64,000 nt of DNA from Gilvimarinus polysaccharolyticus (GCF_001187555.1 NZ_LFIJ01000001.1:584169-648168), one strand, 5' to 3'. Shown: positions 37,507-48,272, numbered from the stretch's first letter. Numbers and translations are program-made. The notes: generated by a model not told the origin, from the letters alone.

Positions 37507-38241
37507 TTATGGCTTGCTGTCTTTAATGTACATGCCCATTCCCGCTCGGGCTTTAATCTCGAATAAATCGGAAGCTTTGATCAGATCGCTGATTTTCTTG
37601 TAGCCGTAGTTGATCGACGAAAACGAGCTGTTATTTGATATATAGCTGCCCACCCGCCCGAGATTTGCCCAACCGTCATCCTCTGATGTTTGCTCGACCG
37701 CAGTGCGCAGTAACCTTACTAATTGCGTATCGCCGCGCAACTCGTTGCGGGTTTTTCGGCGCGCCGGTTGTTTGGGCTTGTCGTCGGCCTCATCTTCTTC
37801 GATTAAGTTTTCGGTGAAAATAAAGGGTGAGCAAGCGTCGACGAATGCACTGGGTGTTTTGCGTTCGCCAAATCCAAATACCGGCATGCCACTTTCTAAA
37901 ATACGTAACACCAAGGGCGTAAAATCACTGTCGCTGGTCATTAATGCAAAGGCGTTGACGTTACCGCTGTAGAGTAAATCCATGGCGTCGATAATCATCG
38001 ACGAGTCAGTGGCATTTTTACCTTTGGTGTAGGCAAATTGTTGCACGGGGCGAATGGCGTTGGGGTGTAGTCGCTCTATCCAACCTACTAAGCTTGGGCT
38101 TTTCCAATCGCCGTGGGCGTGACGGACGTTGACAGTCCCGTATTTGGCCAGCTCCTCTAAAACGCCTTCTACGGCATTATGGCTAACGTTGTCGCAGTCG
38201 ATTAATAGTGCAATTTTTAGGGCTTTATGTGCCGTTTCCAT
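37507..38241 (-). CDS. NYN-domain nuclease with LOTUS domain
   Basis: A 244-residue two-domain protein. The N-terminal NYN/LabA domain (about 8-150) has the acidic metal-site residues of a PIN-like nuclease: LLIDCDNVS, KNATDSSMIIDAMDLLYSG and LMTSDSDFTPLVLRI. A charged linker (EEDEADDKPKQPARRKTRNE) precedes a C-terminal OST-HTH/LOTUS domain (about 168-240) ending in LFEIKARAG. LOTUS domains bind RNA, so RNA cleavage is the likely activity, but the substrate is unknown. It is convergent with phhB and lies close to the spermidine-synthase-like gene, upstream on the same strand. Confidence 0.87.
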   Translation of the reverse strand: METAHKALKIALLIDCDNVSHNAVEGVLEELAKYGTVNVRHAHGDWKSPSLVGWIERLHPNAIRPVQQFAYTKGKNATDSSMIIDAMDLLYSGNVNAFALMTSDSDFTPLVLRILESGMPVFGFGERKTPSAFVDACSPFIFTENLIEEDEADDKPKQPARRKTRNELRGDTQLVRLLRTAVEQTSEDDGWANLGRVGSYISNNSSFSSINYGYKKISDLIKASDLFEIKARAGMGMYIKDSKP

Positions 38242-38256
38242 GTTGGCCTCTGTCAG

Positions 38257-38982
38257 TTAATTCTTTTCAGTGTGGGCAACGTATACCGAATTGCTTGCCT
38301 CTACCTGTGCAAACGGATTGTAAAAGGTGACAAGCTCGCTCGTCACTTTGGCAAACACACTTTCTAATAGCTTGATGAATTCTGCATTGGGTGAGTTTTG
38401 GCTCCACATGGCAAAGACACCGCCGGGCTTTAACTGTTGCGCCATAGCGCTTAGGTTGCCGTGGGTGTAAAAGCCGGCGTTACTGCTGTTAAGGAATTCG
38501 CTCGGGGAGTGGTCGATATCGAGTAAAATCGCGTCAAACAAAGCCCCAGGTGCATTTGGGTCAAAGCCTATGTTGGGCTGAGCCAAATCAAAAAAACTGC
38601 CCAATACGTAACGGCAACGGGGATCGCGATTTAACACTTCTCCTACTGGCACTAGTTCGTTTTTATGCCAGTTAATTACTGGCTGTAAAAACTCTACAAC
38701 AAGAAGTTCGTTAATGCGCTGATCGTTTAGCGCCGCTTTTGCGGTGTAGCCTAACCCTAGACCGCCGACCACCACTTTAAGTTGCTCGCCTGGGGTTGCC
38801 GCCAAGCCCAAGTCGGCCAGCGCCACTTCGGCGTCGACAAATAAGCTCGACATTAAAAACTCTTCGCCCAGCTTGACCTCATAAATGTAATCATCACCTA
38901 GCGTCGGGATGATACGTCGGCGCAGAGAGATCTCGCCTAAGCTGGTGGGTTGACTGTCGAGCTCGGCAAATAAACGGGCCAC
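38257..38982 (-). CDS. Spermidine synthase-like methyltransferase-fold protein
   Basis: A 241-residue protein with the spermidine/spermine synthase fold. KVVVGGLGLGYTAKAAL is the nucleotide-binding glycine motif, LLVVEFLQPVI the acidic strand 2, and FDAILLDIDHSPSEF the strand 4 active-site region. The N-terminus lacks the typical full polyamine-binding loop (the usual YYD-type aspartate is not evident), so polyamine synthesis is uncertain and it could methylate or aminopropylate something else. It is 15 bases upstream of the NYN gene. Confidence 0.8.
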   Translation of the reverse strand: MARLFAELDSQPTSLGEISLRRRIIPTLGDDYIYEVKLGEEFLMSSLFVDAEVALADLGLAATPGEQLKVVVGGLGLGYTAKAALNDQRINELLVVEFLQPVINWHKNELVPVGEVLNRDPRCRYVLGSFFDLAQPNIGFDPNAPGALFDAILLDIDHSPSEFLNSSNAGFYTHGNLSAMAQQLKPGGVFAMWSQNSPNAEFIKLLESVFAKVTSELVTFYNPFAQVEASNSVYVAHTEKN

Positions 38983-39036
38983 GTTAAATCCTTGGGCAGC
39001 CCTAGGCCGCGTTAATACGTAAAGTAATTTTGGGGG

Positions 39037-39666
39037 TTAAACAATGCGATAGCGCTCGCTGATGTCATCAAGACCATCGATTGGCTCCATCAAATTACGG
39101 ATAATGCCGTCTTTAATGCTGTAGCACCAACCGTGCAAGGTTAACTCTTGACCGCGCTTCCAAGCGTCTTGAACGATATTGGTGTGAGCGACATTAGCCA
39201 CTTGTTGTACAACATTTAACTCGCACAAGCGGTCGATGCGACACAGCTCGTCATCAATTGCTTCAAGTTCGTCTTGGTGGTTAAAGTAAACGTCGCGTAT
39301 GTTGCGAATCCAGTAATCAACAATACCAAACTGTTGGTTTTGCATCGCCGATTTAACCCCACCACAACCATAGTGGCCGGTTACCATAATGTGTTTAACT
39401 TTTAATACATCTACCGCAAACTGCATGACTGACAGACAGTTGAGGTCTGTGTGTACCACTAGGTTGGCAACATTGCGGTGAACAAACAGCTCGCCGGGGA
39501 GTAGGTCGACGATCTGGTTGGCTGGCACACGACTGTCGGAGCAACCAATCCAGAGGTACTCTGGCGACTGCTGTTGTGAGAGCTTAGTGAAAAAATCGGG
39601 ATCTTCGGATTTTATGTTTTCTGCCCAGCGGGCATTGTTGGCAAAGAGTTCATCCAGCTTATTCAT
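39037..39666 (-). CDS. can: Beta-class carbonic anhydrase
   Basis: A 209-residue enzyme. Zinc ligands are Cys42, Asp44 (in CSDSR), His98 and Cys101 (HYGCGG), at the same positions as E. coli Can. It interconverts CO2 and bicarbonate for biosynthetic carboxylations. I start at 39666 (MNKLDELFAN) because AGGAGA precedes it; an ATG 45 codons upstream lies within the start of the divergent sbcB gene. Confidence 0.95.
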   Translation of the reverse strand: MNKLDELFANNARWAENIKSEDPDFFTKLSQQQSPEYLWIGCSDSRVPANQIVDLLPGELFVHRNVANLVVHTDLNCLSVMQFAVDVLKVKHIMVTGHYGCGGVKSAMQNQQFGIVDYWIRNIRDVYFNHQDELEAIDDELCRIDRLCELNVVQQVANVAHTNIVQDAWKRGQELTLHGWCYSIKDGIIRNLMEPIDGLDDISERYRIV

Positions 39667-39772
39667 TGGCTCTCCTTCTCGATTGGATGGACAGTATATT
39701 TCAAAGCGGGAGTAAAGTGGTAGAGTGGGTTGCACTAAGAGAGAATCGCAGTAAATAGCGCGAGGAGCATGC

Positions 39773-41251
39773 ATGGCGGTCAACACCACAGGAAACACCA
39801 CCTTTTATTGGCACGATTACGAAACTTGGGGCGAGGTGCCTGCGACTGACCGCCCTTCGCAGTTTGCCGGGGTACGCACCGATACCGACTTAAACGTTCT
39901 CGGTGAGCCATTAATGATCTATTGCCAGCCGCCGGAGGACTTGCTGCCCAAGCCTGAGGCCTGCTTGGTTACCGGTATTGCCCCGCAGCATGCCAAGGCC
40001 CATGGCCTGCGCGAGGCTGAGTTTATGGCGAGAATTGTTACTGAATTTGCTCAGGCAGGGACGTGCGGGGTGGGGTATAACTCGATCCGTTTTGATGATG
40101 AGGTAACCCGTTACGGCTTGTATCGCAACTTTCACGACCCCTACGAACGCGAGTGGAAGAACGGCAACTCACGCTGGGATATTATCGATATGGTGCGGAT
40201 GACCCGCGCATTGCGACCGGAGGGTATTGAGTGGCCTAACTATGACGACGGCACGCCGTGTTTTAAGCTTGAGGCGCTAACCGCCGCTAACAACCTTGAG
40301 CACGGCTCGGCGCATGATGCCTTAAGTGATGTGTATGCCACGATTGCTATGGCGCAGCTGGTTAAACGTCGTCAGCCGAAGTTATTTGATTATGCTTATC
40401 GCTTACGCAATAAACGCTTTGCCGCTGGCATGATTGATATTGACAGCTTTAAGCCGCTGCTGCATATATCTTCGATGTTTCCCTCGAGTCAGGGTAATTG
40501 CGCGCTGGTATTGCCGTTGGCATTTCACCCACACAACAAAAATAGCGTGATTGCCTACAACTTAAGCGTTGCCCCCGATGATTTATTGACTCTTGAAGCT
40601 GAGGCCTTGGCCGAGCGTCTATTTGTGCGCCGCGATGAGTTATCCGAGGGGGTAGAGCGGTTAGCATTAAAAGAAATACACCTTAATAAATCGCCCATGT
40701 TAATGCCCACTGCAATGCTGGATGATGCTAGCGCTGCTCGCCTTGGCATAGACCGCGCCCGCGCCGAGGCCTATTGGCAGCGATTTTCTGCAATGACATT
40801 GGTTGAATCTACCGCGTTGCGGGCCAAATTGACTAAACTGTATCAGAGTAACCAGTTTGCGCCGCGCACCGATCCAGAGCAGCAATTGTATGACGGCTTT
40901 TTAAATGACCATGACAAGAAGTTGTTGGCGGTGGTGCGCCGCAGTAGTGGTGCCGAACTTGCGGTCAAGCCATTGGAGTTTCACGACTCGCGCTTGCCAG
41001 AAATACTCTGGCGCTATCGGGCGCGTAATTTTCCAGAGACGCTGACCCCCGCAGAGCAGCAACGCTGGCGAGCCTTTTGTTTTGCGCGCCTTACCGATCC
41101 CGCCGCTGGGGCAGGGCTGGTGAAGTCAGATTTTGATCAAAGAATGGCTGCGTTATTAGCCAGTGGTGAGTTGTCAGCCGCGCAACAGCAGCTGTTGGCG
41201 CAGCTGCAAGAGTACGCCGACACTCTGTTAATGCAGGCATCTCAAACCTAA
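39773..41251 (+). CDS. sbcB: Exodeoxyribonuclease I
   Basis: A 492-residue single-strand-specific 3'-5' exonuclease. The DEDD core is visible: WHDYETWG (first acidic pair), VGYNSIRFDDEVTRYGLYRN, and HDALSDVYATIAMA. The SH3-like and C-terminal thumb regions follow. It acts in mismatch repair and recombination, and is divergent from can with a shared promoter region of about 100 bases. Start at ATG 39773, preceded by GAGGAG. Confidence 0.95.
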   Translation: MAVNTTGNTTFYWHDYETWGEVPATDRPSQFAGVRTDTDLNVLGEPLMIYCQPPEDLLPKPEACLVTGIAPQHAKAHGLREAEFMARIVTEFAQAGTCGVGYNSIRFDDEVTRYGLYRNFHDPYEREWKNGNSRWDIIDMVRMTRALRPEGIEWPNYDDGTPCFKLEALTAANNLEHGSAHDALSDVYATIAMAQLVKRRQPKLFDYAYRLRNKRFAAGMIDIDSFKPLLHISSMFPSSQGNCALVLPLAFHPHNKNSVIAYNLSVAPDDLLTLEAEALAERLFVRRDELSEGVERLALKEIHLNKSPMLMPTAMLDDASAARLGIDRARAEAYWQRFSAMTLVESTALRAKLTKLYQSNQFAPRTDPEQQLYDGFLNDHDKKLLAVVRRSSGAELAVKPLEFHDSRLPEILWRYRARNFPETLTPAEQQRWRAFCFARLTDPAAGAGLVKSDFDQRMAALLASGELSAAQQQLLAQLQEYADTLLMQASQT

Positions 41252-41364
41252 AGAAGAGGCGATATTGGGCGCTATATACAATAACGGGGTTGATGTTTTG
41301 TACTGGCGCTTCAAGGCGGCCCCATTCTTTAATAAAAGTCATCGCGAGCTAAGGTTGGGTGTTT

Positions 41365-43257
41365 ATGCGTCTGTCCCTCAGAAAAAAAATCAGCGGCTCG
41401 GCCGCAGTGGCGTTAATTGTGGTTGGTTCTGTGGTCGCGTGGTTGGCGTATTCGGCGGCTATGGGGCAAATGGAAAGCCGTATTCAGAGTCAGGTTCAAG
41501 GGATTTCCAACACTTTCTCGCAGTATGTTAGCGATTGGTTTATCAGCAAAGGGCGTGCACTGGAAAGTTTTCCGGGGGAGTCTTTACCGGCAAGTTATAT
41601 TACCCACCTAAATCAAGTAAAGCGCGCAGCCGATGTCGACAATGTGTTTCTTGGCTTTGAAGATGGCGGTTTGGTCAATGCTAAAGAGTTGGTGTTGCCC
41701 GATGATAATAATGATCCGCGTGTTTGGAGTTGGTATATTCATGCTAAAGAGCGGCCCAATCAAACGGTAGTAGAAGATCCCTCGGTTGCCTCGGCCACAG
41801 GAAAAAACGTTGTCTCTCTTGGGCGAGTGGTAAACGGTGCCGATGGCCAAGTGCTTGGCGTTATAGGTGCTGATGTGGTGCTCGATAGCATCGTCGAGCA
41901 GTTGCGTCGTATCAACCTTCCGGGCAATGGCTCAATGTTTATTGCCAAACGTAAAGGCACCGTGTTTGCCCACAGTAATCAAACGCTGCTAAACGCAGAA
42001 CTTACATCCATTGCCCCGGCATTGACCAACTCTTATATCGGCAAGCTGCTGCAAGGCGGTGACAGCATTGATCTGGTTGACGTTGAAGGTGAGGCGTTTC
42101 AGGTTTTTGCCGCGCAAGTGCCTAACTCCGAATTGATTTTGCTTATGATGCTCAATCGCGATGCCTTGGTGGCACCGGTGGTCGGTAGTTTAGCGCAGCA
42201 GTTAATGGTGATTTTACTGCTTGTGGCTATTAGCATTGTGGCGCTTAACTGGTTGATAGCGCGCTTGTTTATACCGCTGCACCGAGTGTCTGATGCGCTG
42301 CGTGAGATCGCCTCGGGTGGCGGTGATTTGACGCGACGATTACCAGAAACATCAAAAGATGAAGTGGGCTCGCTGGCTCATAGCTTTAATCAGTTTGTTG
42401 AGCATATGCACGATTTGGTTGAGCATATCCGCCTGCAAGCTACCGAGTTAGATGCAAATGCGACCGCGACAGCGGGGCGAGCGTCGGGCTCGGTGCGTGA
42501 AATGCTGCATCAGCGCGAGCAAATCGATAGCGTTACGGGTGCTATGAGCGAGATGACCAGTGCCATTGGAGAGATCGCACACCATGCCGAAAATACCGCC
42601 AACTCGGTGCAAGAGGTGGTTAGTAGTGCCGGCGATGGTAAAACACAGGTGGATACCACCACTGACTCCATCAACACATTGGCGCAAAAGTTGGAGCAGG
42701 CCGGCGATGTTGTCGGCTCGCTCAATGATCGAGTGCAAGAGATTAACGGTATTCTGGCGACCATTCAGGGGATTGCCGAGCAGACTAACCTGTTGGCATT
42801 AAATGCGGCGATTGAGGCGGCCAGAGCTGGTGAACAAGGGCGCGGGTTTGCCGTTGTGGCCGATGAAGTACGGGTGTTGTCGCAGCGCACTCATGCTAGT
42901 ACCGAAGAAATTCAGGGCATGATCAGTGCGTTGCATGACACCTCGAAAAATGCCGTAACTATTATGGCCAGCAGTCGCGAGTTGGCTGCTGGCAGCGTGA
43001 CCAATGCTCAAAGCGCATCGAAATCGTTGATCACCATTAATGATGCCGTTGCGGTTATTAGTGCGATGGCGACTCAAATTGCCACGGCCGCCGAACAGCA
43101 AAGTCATACGGTGCAAGAGGTGATGCAAAACATGCAAACCATCTCCGATGTGGCCGAGCGGTCGCTGGGTGAGGCTGAGCAGGGTCAATCGCGGGCCAAG
43201 GTTTTAAAGGAACACTCAGAGGCGTTGACTGACAGGGTGGCTACCTTCCGCCTTTAG
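41365..43257 (+). CDS. Methyl-accepting chemotaxis protein with dCache sensor
   Basis: A 630-residue chemoreceptor. The first membrane helix is near residues 9-30, followed by a periplasmic sensor of about 240 residues with dCache features ([35 protein letters not shown]). A second helix near 278-298 leads to a HAMP domain ([20 protein letters not shown]) and the signalling domain whose tip reads [20 protein letters not shown]. The GTG at 41359 is also possible; I prefer ATG 41365. dCache domains often bind amino acids or organic acids; the ligand is not known. Confidence 0.9.
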   Translation: MRLSLRKKISGSAAVALIVVGSVVAWLAYSAAMGQMESRIQSQVQGISNTFSQYVSDWFISKGRALESFPGESLPASYITHLNQVKRAADVDNVFLGFEDGGLVNAKELVLPDDNNDPRVWSWYIHAKERPNQTVVEDPSVASATGKNVVSLGRVVNGADGQVLGVIGADVVLDSIVEQLRRINLPGNGSMFIAKRKGTVFAHSNQTLLNAELTSIAPALTNSYIGKLLQGGDSIDLVDVEGEAFQVFAAQVPNSELILLMMLNRDALVAPVVGSLAQQLMVILLLVAISIVALNWLIARLFIPLHRVSDALREIASGGGDLTRRLPETSKDEVGSLAHSFNQFVEHMHDLVEHIRLQATELDANATATAGRASGSVREMLHQREQIDSVTGAMSEMTSAIGEIAHHAENTANSVQEVVSSAGDGKTQVDTTTDSINTLAQKLEQAGDVVGSLNDRVQEINGILATIQGIAEQTNLLALNAAIEAARAGEQGRGFAVVADEVRVLSQRTHASTEEIQGMISALHDTSKNAVTIMASSRELAAGSVTNAQSASKSLITINDAVAVISAMATQIATAAEQQSHTVQEVMQNMQTISDVAERSLGEAEQGQSRAKVLKEHSEALTDRVATFRL

Positions 43258-43451
43258 TTTTGATGTGTTGTTGGGCAGACAAAATGAGATGCATTCTCAG
43301 TGGTGTTACCTGTGGGTTTATCTGTGTAAATAGGTGACATTGGAGTGGGTTTTTATCCGTTTTTCGGGTACAATTTCGCCGCGCTAAGTTAAGGCGTTTT
43401 GTCACTGGACTGTTTAGCCAATACGGCTAACCAACTGCGGAGCTCTCTAAT

Positions 43452-44672
43452 ATGTCGTCCATCAAAAAAGTTGTATTGGCCTACTCTGGAGGTTTAGATA
43501 CCTCGGTTATTGTTAAGTGGCTGCAAGAAACCTACAACTGTGAGGTGGTGACTTTCACGGCCGACATCGGTCAAGGTGAAGAGGTGGCTCCAGCTCGTGC
43601 CAAGGCCGAGGCTCTGGGTGTTAAAGAAATCTATATCGATGACTTGCGTGAAGAGTTTGTGCGCGACTTCGTTTTTCCAATGTTTCGCGCCAATGCTATT
43701 TACGAGGGCGAATATCTACTGGGTACATCGATTGCCCGCCCATTAATTTCTAAGCGCTTGATCGAGATCGCTAACGAGACCGGCGCCGATGCCATCTCGC
43801 ATGGTGCGACCGGTAAAGGTAATGATCAGGTGCGCTTTGAGCTGGGCGCTTATGCGCTTAAGCCAGGCATCCATGTTATCGCCCCTTGGCGCGAATGGGA
43901 TCTAACCTCTCGCGAAACCTTGATGGACTACTGCGAGAAACACAATATCCCCGTTGATTTTTCCAACAAAAAGAAAAAATCACCGTATTCCATGGATGCC
44001 AACTTGCTGCATATCTCTTATGAGGGCGGCGTGTTAGAAGATCCTTGGACCGAAGCTGAAGACGATATGTGGCGCTGGAGTGTCTCACCCGAGAACGCCC
44101 CAGATACCCCAACCTATATAGATCTAACCTTTGAGAAGGGCGATATTGTTGCCATCGACGGTGAACCTTTGTCTCCGGCGACTGTGTTAGAGCGGCTTAA
44201 TAAGCTGGGCGGCGATAACGGTATTGGCCGTTTAGATATCGTAGAAAACCGCTACGTCGGTATGAAATCGCGCGGCTGTTATGAAACCCCCGGCGGCAGT
44301 ATTATTCTCAAAGCTCACCGTGCAATAGAGTCCATCACCCTAGATCGTGAAGTGGCTCATTTGAAAGATAGCTTAATGCCCAAATACGCCGAGATGATTT
44401 ATAACGGTTACTGGTGGAGCCCTGAGCGTAAAATGCTGCAAACCGCTATCGATGAATCGCAAGACCCGGTTAACGGTGATGTGCGCGTTAAATTGTACAA
44501 AGGCGGTGTTCACGTTGTTGGGCGTCGTTCAAACGACAGCTTATTTGATGAGAAAGTCGCTACCTTTGAAGACGATGCCGGCGCTTACGATCAGAAAGAT
44601 GCTGAAGGCTTTATTAAGCTCAATGCATTGCGTATGCGTATCGCTGCAAGCAAAGGCCGTAAGTTACTATAA
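43452..44672 (+). CDS. argG: Argininosuccinate synthase
   Basis: A 406-residue enzyme of standard length. [10 protein letters not shown] is the ATP pyrophosphate-binding loop and [16 protein letters not shown] the citrulline/aspartate region. It joins citrulline and aspartate using ATP in arginine synthesis. Monocistronic here, with a terminator after it. Confidence 0.98.
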   Translation: MSSIKKVVLAYSGGLDTSVIVKWLQETYNCEVVTFTADIGQGEEVAPARAKAEALGVKEIYIDDLREEFVRDFVFPMFRANAIYEGEYLLGTSIARPLISKRLIEIANETGADAISHGATGKGNDQVRFELGAYALKPGIHVIAPWREWDLTSRETLMDYCEKHNIPVDFSNKKKKSPYSMDANLLHISYEGGVLEDPWTEAEDDMWRWSVSPENAPDTPTYIDLTFEKGDIVAIDGEPLSPATVLERLNKLGGDNGIGRLDIVENRYVGMKSRGCYETPGGSIILKAHRAIESITLDREVAHLKDSLMPKYAEMIYNGYWWSPERKMLQTAIDESQDPVNGDVRVKLYKGGVHVVGRRSNDSLFDEKVATFEDDAGAYDQKDAEGFIKLNALRMRIAASKGRKLL

Positions 44673-44677
44673 GCTGA

Positions 44678-44708
44678 AAATGCCGGTGGTTTTACACCGC
44701 CGGTATTT
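44678..44708 (+). terminator. Intrinsic terminator of argG
   Basis: Arms AAATGCCGGTGGT and ACCGCCGGTATTT pair over 13 positions with two G-U pairs around loop TTTAC, six bases after the argG stop. The tail is only TTT, so strength is moderate. Confidence 0.75.
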
Positions 44709-44793
44709 GGCGTATTGCTCCAGAACCTTGTTTTTTAACTCGGTAATGTGTGCCCTGGAATTTCTACTGTAAGCGTTGGTGTGTCTACTATAG

Positions 44794-44807
44794 TTGATTG
44801 ATATTAA
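44794..44807. promoter_or_regulatory. FNR/Anr-like box upstream of ccoN
   Basis: TTGAT-TGAT-ATTAA matches the FNR consensus TTGAT-N4-ATCAA at nine of ten defined positions. Its centre lies about 148 bases before ccoN. TAGGCT at 44832-44837 would be a -10 at the right distance for activation from -41.5. Confidence 0.7.
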
Positions 44808-44815
44808 CCGAGGCG

Positions 44816-44829
44816 TTGATTGATATTGC
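44816..44829. promoter_or_regulatory. Second, weaker FNR/Anr-like box
   Basis: TTGAT-TGAT-ATTGC repeats the first 12 bases of the upstream box exactly, shifted by 22 bases (two helical turns). Only the left half is perfect. If the promoter proposed with the first box is right, this site would lie inside it. Confidence 0.4.
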
Positions 44830-44948
44830 TGTAGGCTTTGCTCCAGTGCCATGCTTTTGTCGTATCAAGAGTGTCAGTAGATAGCTACAGCACCTCTAAA
44901 TAATACAACTTTAATTAACTGTGTTTTGCCAAATATAGGGAAACTCCT

Positions 44949-46397
44949 ATGAGTAGTAATCTTGTGAAGGCCGGCGATCACCCGATCTACGACTATAGGG
45001 TCGTGCGTCAATTTTCTATTATGACGATTGTTTGGGGTATTGTTGGCATGGGTGTCGGTGTTCTAATCGCCGCTCAATTGTGTTGGCCTGAGTTAAACAA
45101 CCTTTTTCAGCCATTTACCCATTTTGGACGTCTGCGTCCGTTGCACACCAATGCGGTGATTTTTGCCTTTGGTGGTTGTGCTTTGATGGGGACAAGCTTC
45201 TACGTGGTGCAGCGCACTTGTCAGGCCAAGCTTTGGGGCGGATGGTTGGTGCCATTTACCTTTTGGGGTTGGCAGTTAGTTATTGTTTTGGCCGCCATCA
45301 CTCTACCGCTAGGGCTTACTTCTAGTAAAGAGTATGCCGAGCTTGAGTGGCCCATCGATATCTTGATTACTCTGGTATGGGTGGCGTATGCACTGGTGTT
45401 TTTTGGCACAATCGTCAAACGTAAAACATCGCATATTTATGTTGCCAACTGGTTTTACGGTGGTTTTATTTTAACCATCGCGGTACTGCATATTGTTAAT
45501 AGTGCAGCCATTCCGGTGAATTTATTTAAATCATACTCTGCCTACGCCGGTGCCGCCGACGCTATGGTGCAGTGGTGGTATGGGCACAACGCGGTAGGCT
45601 TCTTCTTAACCGCGGGCTTCTTGGGCATGATGTACTACTTTGTGCCTAAGCAAGCCGATCGCCCAGTTTACTCTTACCAGCTGTCTATTGTGCATTTCTG
45701 GGCTCTAATCTCTATTTACATTTGGGCCGGTGCTCACCACTTACATTATTCTGCACTGCCAGATTGGGCTCAGAGCTTAGGTATGGTGATGTCTTTGATT
45801 CTGCTGGCACCGTCTTGGGGCGGTATGATCAACGGTATTATGACGCTCTCGGGCGCATGGCATAAGCTGCGCACCGATCCCACCTTGCGCTTTTTGGTTG
45901 TGTCGCTGTCGTTTTACGGCATGTCGACCTTTGAGGGGCCAATGATGTCCATCAAAACCGTTAACGCCTTAAGCCACAATACTGACTGGACGATTGGTCA
46001 CGTACACTCCGGCGCTCTGGGTTGGGTGGCAATGATTTCTATTGGTGCCATTTATCACTTGCTGCCCATTTTGTTTGGTCGTAAAGAGATGTACAGCATT
46101 AAGTGGATCAACGTGCACTTTTGGCTGGCAACCATCGGTACCGTACTTTATATCGCGGCGCTGTGGGTTAACGGCATTATGCAGGGCTTGATGTGGCGTG
46201 CGTTTAACGATGATGGCACTTTAACTTACAGCTTTGTAGAAACAGTTCAAGCGAGTCATCACGGTTATGTAGTGCGCTTTGTTGGTGGTGTGTTCTTCCT
46301 CTCGGGTATGATTTTGATGGCTTATAACGCCTATCGTACTGCGCAAGTAGCGCGCGAAGAAAACGCAGATACCAGTTCAACTGCGCCAGCGATTTAA
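44949..46397 (+). CDS. ccoN: cbb3 cytochrome c oxidase subunit I (CcoN)
   Basis: A 482-residue catalytic subunit with about 12 membrane helices. Heme and CuB ligand histidines lie in [41 protein letters not shown] and [15 protein letters not shown]. It reduces oxygen to water with high affinity and pumps protons. First gene of ccoNOQP, behind two FNR-like boxes, so expression should rise at low oxygen. Confidence 0.97.
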   Translation: MSSNLVKAGDHPIYDYRVVRQFSIMTIVWGIVGMGVGVLIAAQLCWPELNNLFQPFTHFGRLRPLHTNAVIFAFGGCALMGTSFYVVQRTCQAKLWGGWLVPFTFWGWQLVIVLAAITLPLGLTSSKEYAELEWPIDILITLVWVAYALVFFGTIVKRKTSHIYVANWFYGGFILTIAVLHIVNSAAIPVNLFKSYSAYAGAADAMVQWWYGHNAVGFFLTAGFLGMMYYFVPKQADRPVYSYQLSIVHFWALISIYIWAGAHHLHYSALPDWAQSLGMVMSLILLAPSWGGMINGIMTLSGAWHKLRTDPTLRFLVVSLSFYGMSTFEGPMMSIKTVNALSHNTDWTIGHVHSGALGWVAMISIGAIYHLLPILFGRKEMYSIKWINVHFWLATIGTVLYIAALWVNGIMQGLMWRAFNDDGTLTYSFVETVQASHHGYVVRFVGGVFFLSGMILMAYNAYRTAQVAREENADTSSTAPAI

Positions 46398-46409
46398 GGA
46401 GACCAGTCG

Positions 46410-47021
46410 ATGAAAGGTCATGATTTAGTAGAAAAAAACATTGGTTTGATGACCATCCTGATAATTGTTGCGATCAGCTTTGGTGGTTTGGTAGAAATTG
46501 TGCCTCAGTTCTTTTTAAAAGAAACAACAGAGCCAATTGCTGGGCTTAAGCCACTTGGTGCCGTTGAACTGGAAGGCCGTGATATTTACATCCGTGAGGG
46601 TTGCCATGTGTGTCATACACAAATGGTGCGTCCGCTGCGTGCCGAGGTTGAACGTTATGGGCACTACTCAGTGGCCGGTGAAAGCGTTTATGAGCATCCT
46701 TTTTTGTGGGGTTCTAAACGTACCGGGCCCGATCTTGCTCGCGTAGGTGGCCGCTATTCGGATGACTGGCATAAAGTACATTTATTTAATCCGCGCCTCG
46801 TTGTGCCCGAGTCAAATATGCCCGAGTTTCCGTGGCTTTATGACAACAAGCTCGATGGCAAATATACCGCAGCTAAAATGCGTGCGTTGCGTAAAGTGGG
46901 CGTTCCTTATACTGATGAAATCATCGAGGGTGCTGGCGACAAAGTGCGTGGCATGACTGAGATGGATGCGTTAGTTGCTTATTTACAGCAGTTGGGAACG
47001 CTGCTGAAGGAAAAGCGGTAA
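46410..47021 (+). CDS. ccoO: cbb3 oxidase cytochrome c subunit II (CcoO)
   Basis: A 203-residue monoheme cytochrome with an N-terminal anchor helix. The heme c motif is CHVCH (in [14 protein letters not shown]), and the axial methionine is likely in SNMPEFPW. It passes electrons from CcoP or a soluble cytochrome to CcoN. It follows ccoN by 12 bases with AAGGAG upstream. Confidence 0.96.
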   Translation: MKGHDLVEKNIGLMTILIIVAISFGGLVEIVPQFFLKETTEPIAGLKPLGAVELEGRDIYIREGCHVCHTQMVRPLRAEVERYGHYSVAGESVYEHPFLWGSKRTGPDLARVGGRYSDDWHKVHLFNPRLVVPESNMPEFPWLYDNKLDGKYTAAKMRALRKVGVPYTDEIIEGAGDKVRGMTEMDALVAYLQQLGTLLKEKR

Positions 47022-47025
47022 GGTT

Positions 47026-47196
47026 ATGGATAAAGGTACTTGGGGCGCCATTAGTACGGTATTAGTCGCAATTGCATTTGTCGGCGTGTGTTGGTGGGCA
47101 TTTGCCCCCAGCCGCCGGAAACGCTTTGAAGATGACGCTAATTTACCTTTTGCTGATGAGCAAGATGACGCGACAACAACAAAAAGCAAAAGATAA
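47026..47196 (+). CDS. ccoQ: cbb3 oxidase small subunit CcoQ
   Basis: A 56-residue protein beginning MDKGTWGAISTVLVAIAF, with one membrane helix and a charged tail ending TTTKSKR. Its place between ccoO and ccoP, four bases after the former, and the FAPSRRKRFEDDANLPF segment identify it as CcoQ, which stabilises the oxidase. Confidence 0.92.
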   Translation: MDKGTWGAISTVLVAIAFVGVCWWAFAPSRRKRFEDDANLPFADEQDDATTTKSKR

Positions 47197-47234
47197 CACC
47201 CATCGACCGGTGATGTAGCAAGGCGGAATTGACT

Positions 47235-48140
47235 ATGAGCATTTTTTGGAATTTTTGGATTATTGGCCTTACCCTAACAAACCTAGCACTATTGCTTTGG
47301 GTGTTGTTGGCTAATCGTAAGGTTGCAGTAAGTGACGATGACGCGCCTGAAAACCGCACCACCGGCCACATTTACGACGGCATTGAAGAGTATGACAACC
47401 CGCTGCCAAGCTGGTGGTTTAAGATGTTTCTTGCCAGTTTTGTTTTTGCTGCGGCGTATTTAGCTATTTATCCCGGACTGGGTTCTTTTAAGGGCCTTGC
47501 CGGATGGACGCAGGTTAATCAGCTAGAAGGCGAGCAACAAAAAGCTGATGAACTCTACTCTGAGCAGTTTGGCATGTACAACGCCATGCCTATCGAAGAG
47601 CTGGCGCGCGACTCAGATGCCATGAAAATGGGGCTGCGTTTGTTTGCCAATAACTGTGCGGTTTGTCATGGCGCTGATGGTGGTGGTAACTACGGGTTTC
47701 CTAATTTGACCGACCACGATTGGCTGTACGGTGGTGAGCCCGCTGCGATTAAACAAACCATTAACGCCGGGCGCACAGGTGCCATGCCGGGGTGGGCTGC
47801 AATATTAGGTGAAGACGGTATTCGTGAAACAACTGAATACGTGTTGAGCTTAAGTGATCGTGACCACGATGCCGAGCTTGCTGTTGCCGGCGCTAAACAC
47901 TTTGCACAAAACTGTGTGGCATGTCATTCGGCCGACGGTAAGGGCAATCAAATGATGGGTGCGCCTAACCTGACCGACGATATCTGGTTGTATGGTGGTG
48001 AGCCGCAAGATATTCGACAATCTTTGCGTGAGGGCCGTAACGGCGTAATGCCGGCGCAACAAGAGCTACTAAAAGAAAGTCGTATTCATTTGTTGGCCGC
48101 TTATGTGTTTAGTTTGTCGTTACCCTTAGACGAACAGTAA
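47235..48140 (+). CDS. ccoP: cbb3 oxidase diheme cytochrome subunit III (CcoP)
   Basis: A 301-residue diheme cytochrome c. Two membrane helices near the N-terminus (FWIIGLTLTNLALLLWVLL; FKMFLASFVFAAAYLAIYP) are followed by two heme c domains with motifs CAVCH and CVACH, each followed by a GNxxxGxPNLTD pattern. The ATG at 47235 fits the family start; a TTG two codons earlier is less likely. It accepts electrons from the cytochrome c pool. Confidence 0.96.
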   Translation: MSIFWNFWIIGLTLTNLALLLWVLLANRKVAVSDDDAPENRTTGHIYDGIEEYDNPLPSWWFKMFLASFVFAAAYLAIYPGLGSFKGLAGWTQVNQLEGEQQKADELYSEQFGMYNAMPIEELARDSDAMKMGLRLFANNCAVCHGADGGGNYGFPNLTDHDWLYGGEPAAIKQTINAGRTGAMPGWAAILGEDGIRETTEYVLSLSDRDHDAELAVAGAKHFAQNCVACHSADGKGNQMMGAPNLTDDIWLYGGEPQDIRQSLREGRNGVMPAQQELLKESRIHLLAAYVFSLSLPLDEQ

Positions 48141-48165
48141 CTATAAGGCATGCAAGTAATCATTC

Positions 48166-48186
48166 CGGCCGAGCAGGTCTCGGCCG
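48166..48186 (+). other. Hairpin between ccoP and ccoG
   Basis: CGGCCGAG-CAGGT-CTCGGCCG is a perfect 8-bp GC-rich stem with a five-base loop, 26 bases after ccoP. There is no T-tract, so an mRNA-stabilising 3' structure for ccoNOQP is more likely than a terminator. Confidence 0.6.
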
Positions 48187-48272
48187 AATACCTGCCCGGT
48201 GTGGCACAGTGCATTTGCCACAGGAATATGTCGCCGGCGCTTGGGTAAACCCCACTCGCAAGAGGTGTAGCT

